A DNA stretch of 64,000 nt. Origin: Druceiella hillmani (taxonomy: Eukaryota > Arthropoda > Insecta > Lepidoptera > Hepialidae). The stretch spans positions 6,562,501-6,626,500 of the forward strand of contig JAYKKI010000003.1 of NCBI GenBank assembly GCA_039881145.1, in the 5' to 3' direction. A program made the position numbers and the translations under genes. Position 1 is the stretch's first letter; each line of letters begins with the position of its first letter. Under the pieces are notes generated by a model. That model was not told the origin of the DNA, did not search any database, and saw nothing but the letters and a program-made list of their open reading frames with translations. Of the stretch, positions 36,188-47,596 are shown piece by piece.

Positions 36188-38956
36188 CTGGAAGACGAAT
36201 TTAAAATAAAAGTAAAACCACAGTAGTTATAAACTTTGATTCATCATCTTTTAAAACTTTCAATAAGATAGAACTTCAATATTTTCAATAATATATTTGT
36301 TTACGAAATATGGTAATGTATGGCCATTTTTAGAAAGAACTAATATTTATTTAAAAAAAAACTAAAAGTTAAAAAGTCTTATAAATTGTTTGTATACTTA
36401 GATTGAAGTCAAATTCTCGAATATTGTAGAATCACGATGCTTTGTAACTATAAATACAATTTCTCATAATTTTTTTAAGGGCTCCGTTCTAATTAATTTT
36501 CCAAATTGGTATGGTTCGTAACGTTATGCTAATTCTATCGTCTTCGAGAAAATTTAAAAGCAGACTTTAAATCTTTTATAATTTTTTACATAATTAATTT
36601 CGTATAATAAACGTTAATAAGTTGAAATATATGATATAGTTTTTTTTTTTTCGAATTATTTCGCTAACTACTGATTATACACCACGTAGCAATTTGAGAC
36701 ATGCTGTATCTATATTTTTTTATATCAGACGCTATTTTGTGAAATTAATAATTTTAGAGGTATGACAAAGTAGTTGAAAAAATAAAAGCACTTTAAAACA
36801 TACAGACAAATAAAACTAACATATTTATTAAACAAAACTAACACTTTGTATAGAGTCTTCTGCATATTTTCAGCAATATTTTTTTCAATGACGAATTGTC
36901 AAATTTTTTTTTTCAAAAAATATAAGCTCTTTGCTTTATGTTATTATATTTAAAATAAATGTAAGATGCTGCCTAGTCGAGTGCTATCTGATCGTAAATT
37001 AATACAGTTTTGGTTAAACTAATACCTTTTTTCCTATAGGGTCCCATAAAATACACATTAGAATCATACAAAATTATGTATAACGATTAAATATGATGTA
37101 GGGTGTTGTATAAAAGTATTTTTATAATTAATCAAAACCATACATTATTTCGTTTTTCTAACATCTAATCGCTTAGTTTGTCAAATTAGCAGATCTCTTT
37201 TTATACAACAAGTGAAAATAAATTATTAAAACGTAATATTTTGTACTGGTTTTGTTCGAAATTATTTTTGTATAGTCAACACTTTACTGAGATACAGTTA
37301 GTCACGTTTTACAAAAATATTTTTTTAAAAGCTCATGAAATATTCAGTGTACATTTTGTAGTAAATTTAATTTTCTATAATTACTCTTCGAAGTGTTATT
37401 TTGTATTTTAACCTATGATCAGCAGTCGGAAAACTATAAAAAAACCCTTTAAATAAACCCTGTTAATTTTGTAAATACATTTAGAGAATTCATTGTTATA
37501 CAAATGGTTATTATTAATTTTATCGTAACGTGAACAAATTTCAAGATTTTCTTTAATATTCGGGTAAAGATGGGTGATTTGGCATAACTTACAGATAGCG
37601 CCAATTTGGCAAATTATGCGCGATATTATCCTCAGTAATTGTAGAATAAAATTACTATTGTAATTAGATAACACCTCTACAATTATGTATCAACCGAATA
37701 AACAAATACAGGTACCGGTTACAAGCAATAAGATGAAAAAATGAAATCATTAAATGTCCATGAGAACCTGTATCATTGTCCGACGTATTCGTATTTACGT
37801 GTTGATAAGTTGTAGGTACACTTACAGATAAGAAATTCTGTCAACAAGTGGCACTTTACAACACCGAGCTGGTAGTAGGGGTCCCCACTACTGGTATATA
37901 ATTAAAATTTAGAAGAAAATGTCCTTTCTACAGTTATGGAAGTATTGGAAATATTGCAGTGATTAAGAAATTTACGTTTGAATACTAGTATTTTTATTGT
38001 TAAATATTACGCCACTCCACTGTGAATTATTGATGAATTTTTACATTGCAAAAATTCCAGATATTGAAAAGCTTAGAATAATTTGTGTGTGAACGTACTC
38101 GTGTACTCTTGTATATGACCGCCGTTGGATCACGTTAATGGTTTCTAGGCATTTTGTTATTTCCTCATCACATATTATGAAGTTATTTTAATTATATATA
38201 AAAAAAAATAATTTATCCATTAAAATCTCCCATCGACACAAAACAAATTTTATTCAAACTTTTGTCTAAATGTAAGTTTGCTGTATTGTGCTAAATGTTA
38301 CTTTTGCTATGCCTGAATGTTCTTTTACTTTTTCTGCGATATTAATATAGGAAAAAATAAAATCGAGCTGAATGGCTTCAGAAAAATGGTCAATCAAGTC
38401 TAGACTAAAAGTAAAACATGTAAAAAAGTTAAAAGGTATAATACTCTCGTTTAAAGATTGGTTTGATTTTGCCATTACCTTATTTGAATATTGCATACAT
38501 TTTTGAAACTTTGACTATTAAACAATATTCAATAAATTTATTCATTAGAGAGGAAGGAAATGCAGAGAGCATCAGATTTAAAATTGTTATAAATATATAA
38601 AAAATTGAGAGTAATCTCAAATTAACTTTTTTTGGCAGATAATGCTTGATTATAAGCTAACATTTTCACCACAGTTCAATTAAGTGTTCGGACCGTAAAT
38701 TGGGAAAAAACCTCTATTTTTTAGTTAATGAATTCTCGATTTCCACGCACGCACACACGTATGTATGCACGCAAATATATGTACGTGTATACGTATATGC
38801 ATAAATATGATGCTTTAGTCTTGTGTAGCGTAGGTCTAAATTTATCGTTAAATACCAACAATAGACTTCTCATTTAATCTCACCTGAATGTATCCCATAT
38901 ATCGATTATAGCGGTTTTGTATTCAGTATTAAGTGATAATATGTTTTGCTTGTTAC
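36188..38956 (-). other. Intron D/E of lectin copy 3
   Basis: AT-rich. 37834-37960 matches 312-470 (copy 1), and a CA/TA-type simple stretch lies near 38742-38800. No gene seen. Confidence 0.5.
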
Positions 38957-39205
38957 CTTGGATAGTAATAAATTCACCTTCCTTATATCTGTCGTGAAAA
39001 CCCAAGTGAATCACGTCACTTCCCGCATTGGTCTTTCACGTGGACTCAGATTTATATAGTTTTGCAAGTGCCTTCGACTCTTCTTCATTATTAAGGATGG
39101 CTAAATAGGATTGCTCTGCTACACAAACACAGTAACCTTCACCCCAATTCTTTGGTTTTAAGTGCAATTTGTAGCAATGTTTCATTCCATGGAGGTGACT
39201 ATAAC
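38957..39205 (-). pseudogene. Lectin copy 3 exon D, nonsense mutation
   Basis: 249 nt with the frame kept. 'GMKHCYKLHLKPKNW', 'AEQSYLAILNNEEESK' and 'KSEST', then TGA in place of the GGA seen in copy 2, then 'VIHLGFHDRYKEGEF'. Splice sites intact. Confidence 0.85.
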
Positions 39206-40114
39206 CTGTGAAAATTTGTTCTGTTTTGAAATTGATAATCAGAATTAAGATAAACACACAATTGAGATTGTTTATCATCAAAGATGGGATTTGAAATATT
39301 AATAATTGTTTCTAAAATTAAATCGTGATTTTATAATATGAATTTAAAAAAAACTTTAGAATTATTTATGTAATCAAGGTGTCACAAGGAATTCTATAAT
39401 TTATAAAACAAGCTAAAATTTAAAATAATTTATGGTTCGATTGGTACTGGAACCAAGTATCTAATTTGGTTAAATTTTTCCGTTTGTTCGTCACTGCATA
39501 TTATACAGATTTGTAGCTGCTGCAACTTTAACCTACCGAACTGAAAATTTTCAATTGGATACTGTCCATAAACTAAATGTCGTATTTGATAATATTTTTT
39601 TTAAAATATTAATAGCATTTATTGAACTGGAAAATCACAGTTAATATTTTTAATGTATGCAATGTCACATAAAGTATTCAAATTAAAAAATCGCTATTCT
39701 CCAAAAATATAGCAATTTCTCAATATACTTTTACAAACATTTTGTGCGCTTTATGGTATAAAATGCTCTCGCACAAAAAAAACATATATAATCCTTTAAT
39801 ATACAAACATTTATTGAACTTATGAAATGTCATTATTCAATCAATAAGAAGAAAATTAACATAAAGGTTCATATAATGGATAAAAAATATTTCATTGGTT
39901 GTCTCCCGCTGTATATGATTTTACTTGCTATCTCCCGTCACGCATTTTTAAAAAAAAACCCGCATTTAACTGTTTTAGCCTTCAACACTAAGCAACAGCT
40001 AGCCCCCCCCCCCTTGGCCTCACGCCATGCGTTCACATACGTTAATGAGCCAAGTGAGTCGTTTGATGATAGTGGAAATAGGTGCGTGTGTTTATTTGGC
40101 GACCGCTCTGTCAC

Positions 40115-40206
40115 GTAAGTTACTACTTTGACACCTTATTTTAATTTCTTTTTTCTCACATTATTTTAATGTTTCCTACTAAATCTGTCATTACACTTAT
40201 TTTCAG
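40115..40206 (+). other. Intron-like segment in the DDE-like element
   Basis: Starts GTAAGT and ends in a T-rich TTTTCAG, 92 nt. It would be a 5' intron of the element's gene. Not confirmed by coding sequence on its left side. Confidence 0.35.
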
Positions 40207-40353
40207 GAACAATTCATAATTAGGGGAATACTGAGAACCTCAAACGTTGTTATTTTACACCTCTGTCTCGAGGCACCTCTGTCACAAAAAAAGTGTGTCG
40301 GAGTGGTATAATTCATGACGGAGCGGTAATGTTTGTCTGGAACGTTGCTTTGA

Positions 40354-42845
40354 TTGATTTTACAATGGTTAATTATTATTTTATTGTGTTGGAAATTACA
40401 ACATCAATTATTTTATTCATTTAAGGTATTAACATCAAGTGAATTAAAAATTATATTATTTTCGGCGGAAAGGCAGCGAAGTTATCGTGCAGTAGTGAAA
40501 CGTAAAGTCTTAGAAAATTACCATGCTCGCAAAATGTTGGTTAAAGATATGACAGCAAGAGAACATAGACAAATGAAAAAAAATAAAGTAAGTTAGAAAT
40601 AAGAAGAGATGAATAAAACAGAAAGCTTCGCAGAACGTTTTAATGAACATTATGGTTTCAATACCTCCTCCTTCAAGCCAAAGTTATTTCCCTTGAGTTG
40701 TCGATCTTATTCACTGACTCCAGCCTCATCCACTGCTAGGGCAAGGGGAAGGAAACAGGTTAGACGGGACAGATCGAAACTTTACAGGCAAAATATCAAA
40801 CTCCAAGACCATATACATGATTTACGGAAAAAGGTACATAAATACAAGAAAAAACTTCAGCGTCTGAAAAAAGATCATAAAGTAAATAATACGAGCAAAG
40901 TATAAAGGAAAATGAAAATAAAATTTAACACGCTGAAGAACAAAAAAGAAAATATACTATTTTGACAAACGCCATTAAGGAACATTACAAAAACATTAAA
41001 GACAACAAAACAAAAACCACTTTGAAGCAATATTTTAAGACCCAACAATTAAACAATTGGGACAAAAACTTGAAGTGTTTCAAGAGATTTTGAGAATAAG
41101 GAGAGATTCAAAAAGCTGTACTGTGTGGCCAAAAAATGTCATATTAAATCGGAAAATTCATTAATTTTATCTCAGCGATGATGTGTCACGGCCTACAGCT
41201 GGGAAAAAAAGAGACGGTCATTTTTCATAAAAAAGATGCAGAAGAGGATTTTATTGGGTACAAGGAAAAATCTCTATTTCTCATTCCGGAAAGAGAACCT
41301 GAACGTTAAATATCACTACAGTTATTTTGCAAAATATAAGCCGTTTTATGTCATTTCACCTTCTATTGATGGCCGCGAAACTTGCATGTACCAACTACAT
41401 GCAAATATTACATTTATGAAAGTGGCTTTGTATAAAAACAAAGTTATCAAAACAAATGACATGAATCTGATAATTTTATAAATTGTGTGCAATGTAAATT
41501 CATTAACATGTATGAAAGGAAAACGCCCAAATGTGAAGCAAAAAAACTCAATTATGATATTATGCTCGACCAGGAAAAATTCGTAGAATTAGCACAATCG
41601 GTCAGAATAACGAATATTATCGAGAAGAATGGGAAAAAGTTAAAATTAGTAAGAACATAAAACACATTGAAAAAGTTATAATTGCAGTTTTGATTCGCAA
41701 ATTTTAAACGGAATTAAAAGTTTTTGATTCCACATATTTAATATTAAAAATCAATATAAATCATATGACCAATGTATAAATAAATCGACAGAAACTGAAA
41801 TAGCTTTACATATTGACTACAGTGAAAACCATGCCTGTAAGTACCACGCAGAAATTCAATCAGTGCATTTTGGAGGATCGCGAAACCAAGTGACTTTGCA
41901 CACTTGCAGCATTGTATCAAATATCAATTCTGAAAAGTTATTGCCGCAAGATTTTTTAAACAATACGGGTTCAAAAATTTAACCTGGAACTTTTTTGAAT
42001 CCAGTCACGGCAAGGGAGCAGCTGACGGCGTAGGAGGATCTATTAAACGCTTAGCTGACCATTTTGTCGCCAGAGGACATAGCATTGTTGACGCTTCACA
42101 GTTTTTTGAAGCACTTAAAGAGCGCAGTAAGACAAAGCTCTTTCTTGTTAGCAAAGGTGATATTGCTCAGATTTTAATGGAAATTCCAGGTGGAATTATT
42201 TCGCAAGTTCACTAACTACTTGCTCAGCAAACGAGTGTTGAGCCACCGAATGTTGAGATGTTTTTCGACAAATTTTATGATCGTTATAATTTAAAGACAT
42301 ATCGTCCATTGCCTGAACATGAGGTAGAAGTCGACATTTCACCCTCAGATTTAGAAGAAGCGCTGACTGACATAACTAACATAATTAGAAGTCCTACGTA
42401 GGGTTTTATGAGACTGTGTATACTTCTACTTTAGAAAACGAAAATGATCACCTTCTTTTTAATCAGAATAACTCTGGGAACATAACACCGGATATTTCAT
42501 ATGACCTGTCTGTGGGCAATATCCACCCATAATAAATAAAAAATGGTACACATATTATAGTAAACACATCTAATAAAAACAAAGTCTAGTATACTTATCT
42601 AGGAGTTGCAAAAATTTGTGTGGATGAAGATGGAGATGTTTGGGTGATGTTTTATAAAACTGTTGGTGACTCTGGAAAATGATTTAAATTAGTAAAATCA
42701 GATGTATTAGAGGTGATGTTTGAAAATTTGTTAAAAATAGTTCCAACTCCGTAGAAAGTCACAAGAGAAAGGCGCGTTCATTACGAATTTGATCAACTAA
42801 TAGAAGTATTTAAAAAGTAGATAAAGCAAAAAGAGCTGATTTGAC
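40354..42845 (+). pseudogene. DDE-like transposase-type gene, degenerate
   Basis: Segments in different frames, in order: a basic helical N part ('FSAERQRSYRAVVKRKV', 'MTAREHRQMKK'); a second basic, coiled-coil-like part 40609-40905 ('KLYRQNIKLQDHIHDLRKKV'); 'DDVSRPTAGKKE' near 41180; 'FYVISPSIDGRETCMYQLHA' (41340-41400); 'HIDYSENHACKYHAEIQSVH' (41812-41870); 'NFFESSHGKGAADGVGGSIK' (41990-42050); 'YLGVAKICVDEDGDVWVMFY' (42596-42655). I recall this protein type in many insects and other animals as uncharacterised: D (IDYSEN), D (SDGP..QY), E (ESSHGKG) in the order of a DDE nuclease. The middle part with SDGP..QY is missing here (junction near 41950), and stops are frequent. It is called transposase-like by inference from layout and element ends. 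Confidence 0.6.
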
Positions 42846-43569
42846 CGATTTTATATCCACCAAAGAATGGTTTTACCAAAAAATAAAGCTTTATGTAGCA
42901 TTTTAAATATTATGCTTTGTTATCGTTTTTTAGAAAGTTTATAAACACTGTGTTTTGTTATTGTTTTCAAACTTTAAAAAATGATAAATGGTCAAATTTA
43001 TTCCTCTTTAAACTAAACGACATCAAAACATTATGATTTTTTTCTTATTATTATTAACGACATCAAAGCATAATGATTTTTGACTATATTATTTGAGTTT
43101 ATTATATACATGTATTAAAATGATATATTCTACTATTACATATTGAACACATAAAGTGTCAACCAGATTTCCAACTTAATTTATTTCAATATTAACCAAA
43201 TATTTCAAAGTTTATTATCTTAACAAGCAAAAATGTGACAGAGTGGTATTAAAAAAAATTGAAATGTTTATATATATTCCGTCATACTGAGTTAGATAAA
43301 AATAACGTTTTTACTTTCGTTGAGCAAGGTAATAAAAAACTGAAAATCTGATTTTACATGATAACTAATAAATTAAAACACTTTTGTTACCGAGGTGTTA
43401 AGTTTTTGTTACAATTCCGACAAAACTTGAAATTGATAAAAAATATCAAGTAATACTTCAATGCACTATGTTTCTGAAACCTACGATACCTGGGCAATAA
43501 TTTAAAACACATTTTATTAAAGAAATAACACGTATATTTTTTAAAACAATCTAAAAATTAATAGCTCAG

Positions 43570-43585
43570 ATTATCGGTTGAAAAG

Positions 43586-43625
<40 letters not shown>

Positions 43626-43640
43626 TTTCTACTGATAATT
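43570..43640. repeat. (TA)n tract enclosed by an inverted repeat
   Basis: 'attatcggttgaaaagatata' on the left pairs with 'tatatcttttctactgataat' on the right with two mismatches, with a TA repeat between. Confidence 0.75.
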
Positions 43641-43775
43641 AGAATTAATTAGAAATGTTATACTGCGTTCCGATGCACTTTATGTACAATAAATGTACAA
43701 ATTTTGTAATTATCTAATTATCATTAATTATATTTACAAGAAACAATTAAAAATAATAAACATAATTTAATATAC

Positions 43776-43970
43776 CTTTGTAAGGTACCCGACAGTCATT
43801 ATTCCACTCCACAGTACTCTGCGCTTTTTCACATATGAAGGCGAATTTTGATTCACAATTCACATCGTTGAGTCCAGCATGACGGTTAAATGTCACACAA
43901 TCTTCTTTATTAAATGCATCATTCGGTTCGCCTTGGTTCCAACGGTGATATATATCTTCTATCGGAGTTC
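43776..43970 (-). CDS. Lectin copy 3 exon C, open
   Basis: 195 nt, 'GTPIEDIYHRWNQGEPND', 'HAGLNDVNCESKFAFICEK' and 'NNDCRV'. All four cysteines are present. Donor AAAG|GTATAT is canonical. Confidence 0.8.
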
Positions 43971-44675
43971 CTAACAAAAAGTTACATATTATTTTGTCTT
44001 TGTTTCCTAAAAATGTCTTCTTATACCATATCTTCTTATATTCTTATATCATTGCTATAAAGGTTCACAAAATAACATTAACATTTCACAACCAACCTAG
44101 AGTAATTAAAAAAAATTAAATTGTTTTTTTTTAAACGTATAAAACATATCAGTAGTATTTTTAAACCAATTATCATTAAATATTCGTGCTTAAGTCTCAA
44201 ATAAATACAGAAATAGTCCCTGATAAATATAGAATCAGATTATAAAAAAATGTAACATGAAAGTACACAAATTATGAAAAACTTTTCGATATAATAAATA
44301 TCAAAGAAATGACAGTCAGAACTCAATTCAATTTTAAAAAATAAGTTTTGGTGGCAATAACATAAAAATATCTATTGCCACCAAAACTAATTTTTTAAAA
44401 TTGAATTTTTATTGAAACCCATTTCATATTTAAAAGGAAGAAAGTTAGCAGGAAAACATGTAATTTTTTAATTTAACTCTAGGCACGACTCGTTTCAATT
44501 ATAATCTATCTTCTGCACGAAGATTTTACAGCCAGCACCTTTATCCCATGAAATTTTACTTTAAGCAATAATTTAAAAAGTAATAACGTTTCACTAATTA
44601 CTTATACTTTACAATATTATAAAATTAGCTTAGATTCTAAAAGAATGAATACGTATAACAAATTAAATGGCATAC
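43971..44675 (-). other. Intron B/C of lectin copy 3
   Basis: Shorter than in copies 1 and 2 (705 bp against about 1.4-1.5 kb). Contains a hairpin at 44327-44405. Confidence 0.55.
44327..44405. repeat. 33-bp-stem hairpin
   Basis: Arms pair over 33 bp with one mismatch around 'agttttggtggcaata', and the loop is 13 nt. Absent from the matching introns of copies 1 and 2 as far as I can see. A short fold-back element or a small-RNA hairpin. Confidence 0.85.
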
Positions 44676-44953
44676 CATCTAAGGCTGTGAATAAACCTTT
44701 GGAGAATGCCTGTACTCCTATATATACGTCTACAAAAGAACCTGGATTCTCCTCCAATACTTTCTTAAGAACCTCAGCTTCAACCGCCGTTTTTGGTACA
44801 GCAAGTGTAGAACCTTCCAAAATACAATATAGATTCATGAAAACATAATATATTTTCTAGATTCATTCCAAGATTTAGGGCTTTTATGCAGTTTATAGAA
44901 TGTTCCCACCTCAATATATAATTTATAATCCCTCCTAAAGGAAACAGTTGGAT
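44676..44953 (-). pseudogene. Lectin copy 3 exon B, 23-bp insertion
   Basis: Acceptor TTTCAG and donor GATG|GTATGC are present. After 'KSWNESRKY' an extra 23 bp (near 44832-44858) repeats 'atgaatcta..tat' of the flank and causes a frameshift to TGA. In the shifted frame 'CILEGSTLAVPKTAVEAE' to 'LFTALDG' continues normally. Confidence 0.85.
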
Positions 44954-45012
44954 CTGAAATAAAGAAAATATTAACATCATTATATAATTGTAATTTTATT
45001 AACTTGCAGTAC

Positions 45013-45282
45013 TGAATATATTTGGCGTTAATTTTGTAGAAATTCATTATTCACAATTAAATGAAACTACGTGATGTATTATTTCTACTTTCTTTAAGTT
45101 CTTTTCCACGACCTAGGTTTCGTTGTATTAAAACATTTCAGGTGGGCTATTAGAAAAGATCCTAATAGCCCACCTGAATCTTTGCTAATAGAAGATGCTG
45201 TAATACAACGAAACCTAGGTCGTATTAAAAATCTTAAATAAAGTAGAAATAATACTACATCACGTAATTTCATTTAATTATG
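45013..45282. repeat. Palindromic short interspersed element, full copy
   Basis: Tail TGAATATATTTGGCG, then arm CACAATTAAATGAAACTACG, to the facing arm ending CATTTAATTATG. Flanked by AACTTGCAGTAC (45001-45012) and AACTTGCAATAC (45283-45294), a 12-bp duplication with one difference. The paralogous intron of copy 1 has a single AACTTGCAATA at about 4788. Confidence 0.85.
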
Positions 45283-45294
45283 AACTTGCAATAC

Positions 45295-46435
45295 CTTGCC
45301 AAATATTATAGAATACTCATATATTAACATTTAACATAACATGTGACAGTATTATATTTACATACGAGTATATGGCTTAAAGTTGTTGTTGTCCCAAAAA
45401 TAGTGCCAGTGGAAAGATAAATGACCTCAAAACCTACTTGAATGACCCCAAACTAGTTCAATGTTTTTTATAGTTTCAGAGATATTATTTTTTTTATTTC
45501 CAGTTAGACAAGTCTTATTTTCATAATGAAATAAACAACTTTTTTTTAAATTAGGGAATTGGTTCGCCAATCCAGCACAATAATATATATTTTATAATTT
45601 TATTTATCGTAAGCTCGATAAACATATCGACATAAATAAATGGAAATGTTTTGTTTATTAGTTAGTTTTGAGGATGTTTTAAAAAAAGGTTCATGTGAAA
45701 TATATTTTTATCTAATTTAGAATCTTTCTAGCTTTATTAGTGGTTTATCCCGCAAATTTCTTTGACCTACACTTAGATCCACTCTCTGAAAAATTATGCC
45801 CGAATGAAAGACGCAAGTTTCGCATTTCTAGAGTGTTGGAGAGAGTCAAAGATTAATTACAAACGAATGGTGAATTTTGTATGATTATATCAAATCATCC
45901 CTTGTTCTGCTTTCTGTCATATAGCTCGTTCTCTTACGCTACACTACTAATACGAATTTAATTGATTTTATACTTTTTGTTTTTTTTTTCATGAATTTTG
46001 AATTGCAGAACGATCTGAATTAGTATTAAAGACTTCAATGTGGCAAAATTAACGATTATCAAATTTCTGGAATCAAAAGCGTCAAGATTGCACAGGGAAT
46101 ATTTTATAATGTAGAGCTAGTATTAAAATAAATTTTCTCGCCTAATAAAAATTCGTTCATATTCTGTCTGTGCTTTTTTTTGTTTGTATCTCTGTTTCCT
46201 GTTCAATATTAGTACCATTAAAGCTACAAACAACATCTCATTAGATAACTGATATTCCAACTTTAACCTTTGTCCGCCTGATGCTTCGATTTCCACTATT
46301 GCTCTAGTAATACACGTCATAATGTCCAACATTTGATATTTATATACATACTATATACGTATCAAGCATGATCTCAATATGTACTCAAGCATGATCGTAT
46401 AAAGAACATAAGCACGCACACTCCTATATTTTTGT

Positions 46436-46500
<65 letters not shown>

Positions 46501-47149
46501 ATATTTGTGAGTTATATTCGTATATTTGTGATACACATCGACCAGTGTGTATCTTAGAATCGTAACATAAAAGGTTATCACCTACATGCCCGTGCCTTCA
46601 TTAAACTTATAAGCGAAGATTTAGTGAACATCGCTTAACTTATTTATTAACTAGTCGTATACCGAAAAGTTTTATAACTTAATGTGCAAAGATTTTACAT
46701 TTAGTGCAGTTATAAAATTTGTTTATTTTAATGGCATCAAAACAACAGATAATTTGAGTAGCACACGAAATCAACCAATGCTCTTTTATAATGGAGATAT
46801 TTTCAAAACAACTAAAGTCAACAATTAATTACTTTCTTAACTAGAATTATTTACTCTTCACTAAAATGTATCGATGATCACGGCAAAATATAATAAAGCT
46901 AGAAGTTAATACTGAACCACAATCACTTGCAAATAGCGCACAAAAATATTGTTTGTCACCAATTCAATTTTTCCTTTTTTTTGTTTATTAAGATAATCGC
47001 CATTCATTTATATCAGTCCTATTTCTAATTAATTAAATTTCTTGACACATAAATGTCATAAGTTATTTATTTTTAAAAAATACACATCTGTAGAAAAATG
47101 TTAAGAGAATACATTGATTAAAAAAAACGTAAGGAACCTATACACTTAC
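45295..47149 (-). other. Rest of intron A/B of lectin copy 3
   Basis: AT-rich, with a (TA)n(TG)n tract at 46438-46500. Open frames here lack known motifs. Confidence 0.5.
46438..46500. repeat. (TA)n(TG)n microsatellite
   Basis: About 50 bp TA followed by (TG)6. Confidence 0.95.
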
Positions 47150-47210
47150 TTCCACTTATGCAACACCCACATATTAAATATATTAAAATTATTAACAGAT
47201 TTTTGAACAT
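47150..47210 (-). CDS. Lectin copy 3 exon A (signal peptide)
   Basis: The ATG at 47210 gives 'MFKNLLIILIYLICGCC', a secretion signal, ending GGAA|GTAAGT in phase 1 as in copy 2. Confidence 0.75.
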
Positions 47211-47370
47211 TTTATTGATATTTTAAATAAGTAAATATCATATTTTAACATTAATAATTTATTAAAGTAATGCGCGTGGCTAAATAACAACTGAGAAAAA
47301 CATTGTGTCAAGCCGAACCGTGTGGTGGTTGATTTATATTCGCGTAGATACACAAAAACCTTTATACTTA
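47211..47370 (-). promoter_or_regulatory. Upstream block of lectin copy 3, shared with copy 2
   Basis: Minus strand TCTCAGTTGT (47287-47296) then GCCACGC (47274-47280), then an AT-rich leader to the ATG at 47210. Further upstream 'TTTTTGTGTAT' is also shared. TCAGT could be the initiator. Confidence 0.5.
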
Positions 47371-47538
47371 CGTCATAGTGATAAGAGCATTTTTTTAGGT
47401 TTGCCTCTGTATTGACTGATCTCGTTAGAAGTTATATTTTCGTGTACGCCGAAGTTCATGCCTGTTTATGGTTTTTACAACAAATATTATATTCTAATGG
47501 ATAAATGAGGTAATGGTTTAAGATACTATGGGTATATA

Positions 47539-47596
<58 letters not shown>

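Larger units (their letters stand above)
39950..43440 (+). mobile_element. Poorly known DDE-like DNA element, degenerate, in intron C/D of lectin copy 3
   Basis: This intron is 4.6 kb against 1.0 kb in copy 2, so about 3.5 kb was inserted. The motif CTCTGTCAC occurs on the left side (40106, 40277; related 40261), and its reverse complement GTGACAGAG on the right (43235). 'ggagtggta'-like words are on both sides. Between them lies a broken gene in the plus orientation (40354-42845). Exact ends and target duplication could not be fixed, so the limits are approximate. Confidence 0.6.
36003..47210 (-). pseudogene. Two-CTLD lectin (immulectin-like), copy 3, pseudogene
   Basis: Five exons on the minus strand: A 47150-47210, B 44676-44953, C 43776-43970, D 38957-39205, E 36003-36187, all joined in phase 1 by GT-AG introns. 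Lesions: exon B is 278 rather than 255 nt, a 23-bp insertion after 'WNESRKY' that is partly a copy of neighbouring sequence and shifts the frame. In exon D a Gly codon after 'KSEST' is TGA (39036-39038). Exons A, C and E are intact. CTLD1 keeps the EPN motif ('NQGEPND', mannose type) and CTLD2 has QPD ('IGQPDN', galactose type). The gene was recently functional by the look of its few lesions. Its C/D intron holds a 3.5-kb DDE-like element, and its A/B intron a short palindromic element. Confidence 0.85.

Noticed and set aside
44327..44405. Calling the hairpin a microRNA
   Set aside because: Stem pairing alone cannot separate a pre-miRNA from a short fold-back repeat.
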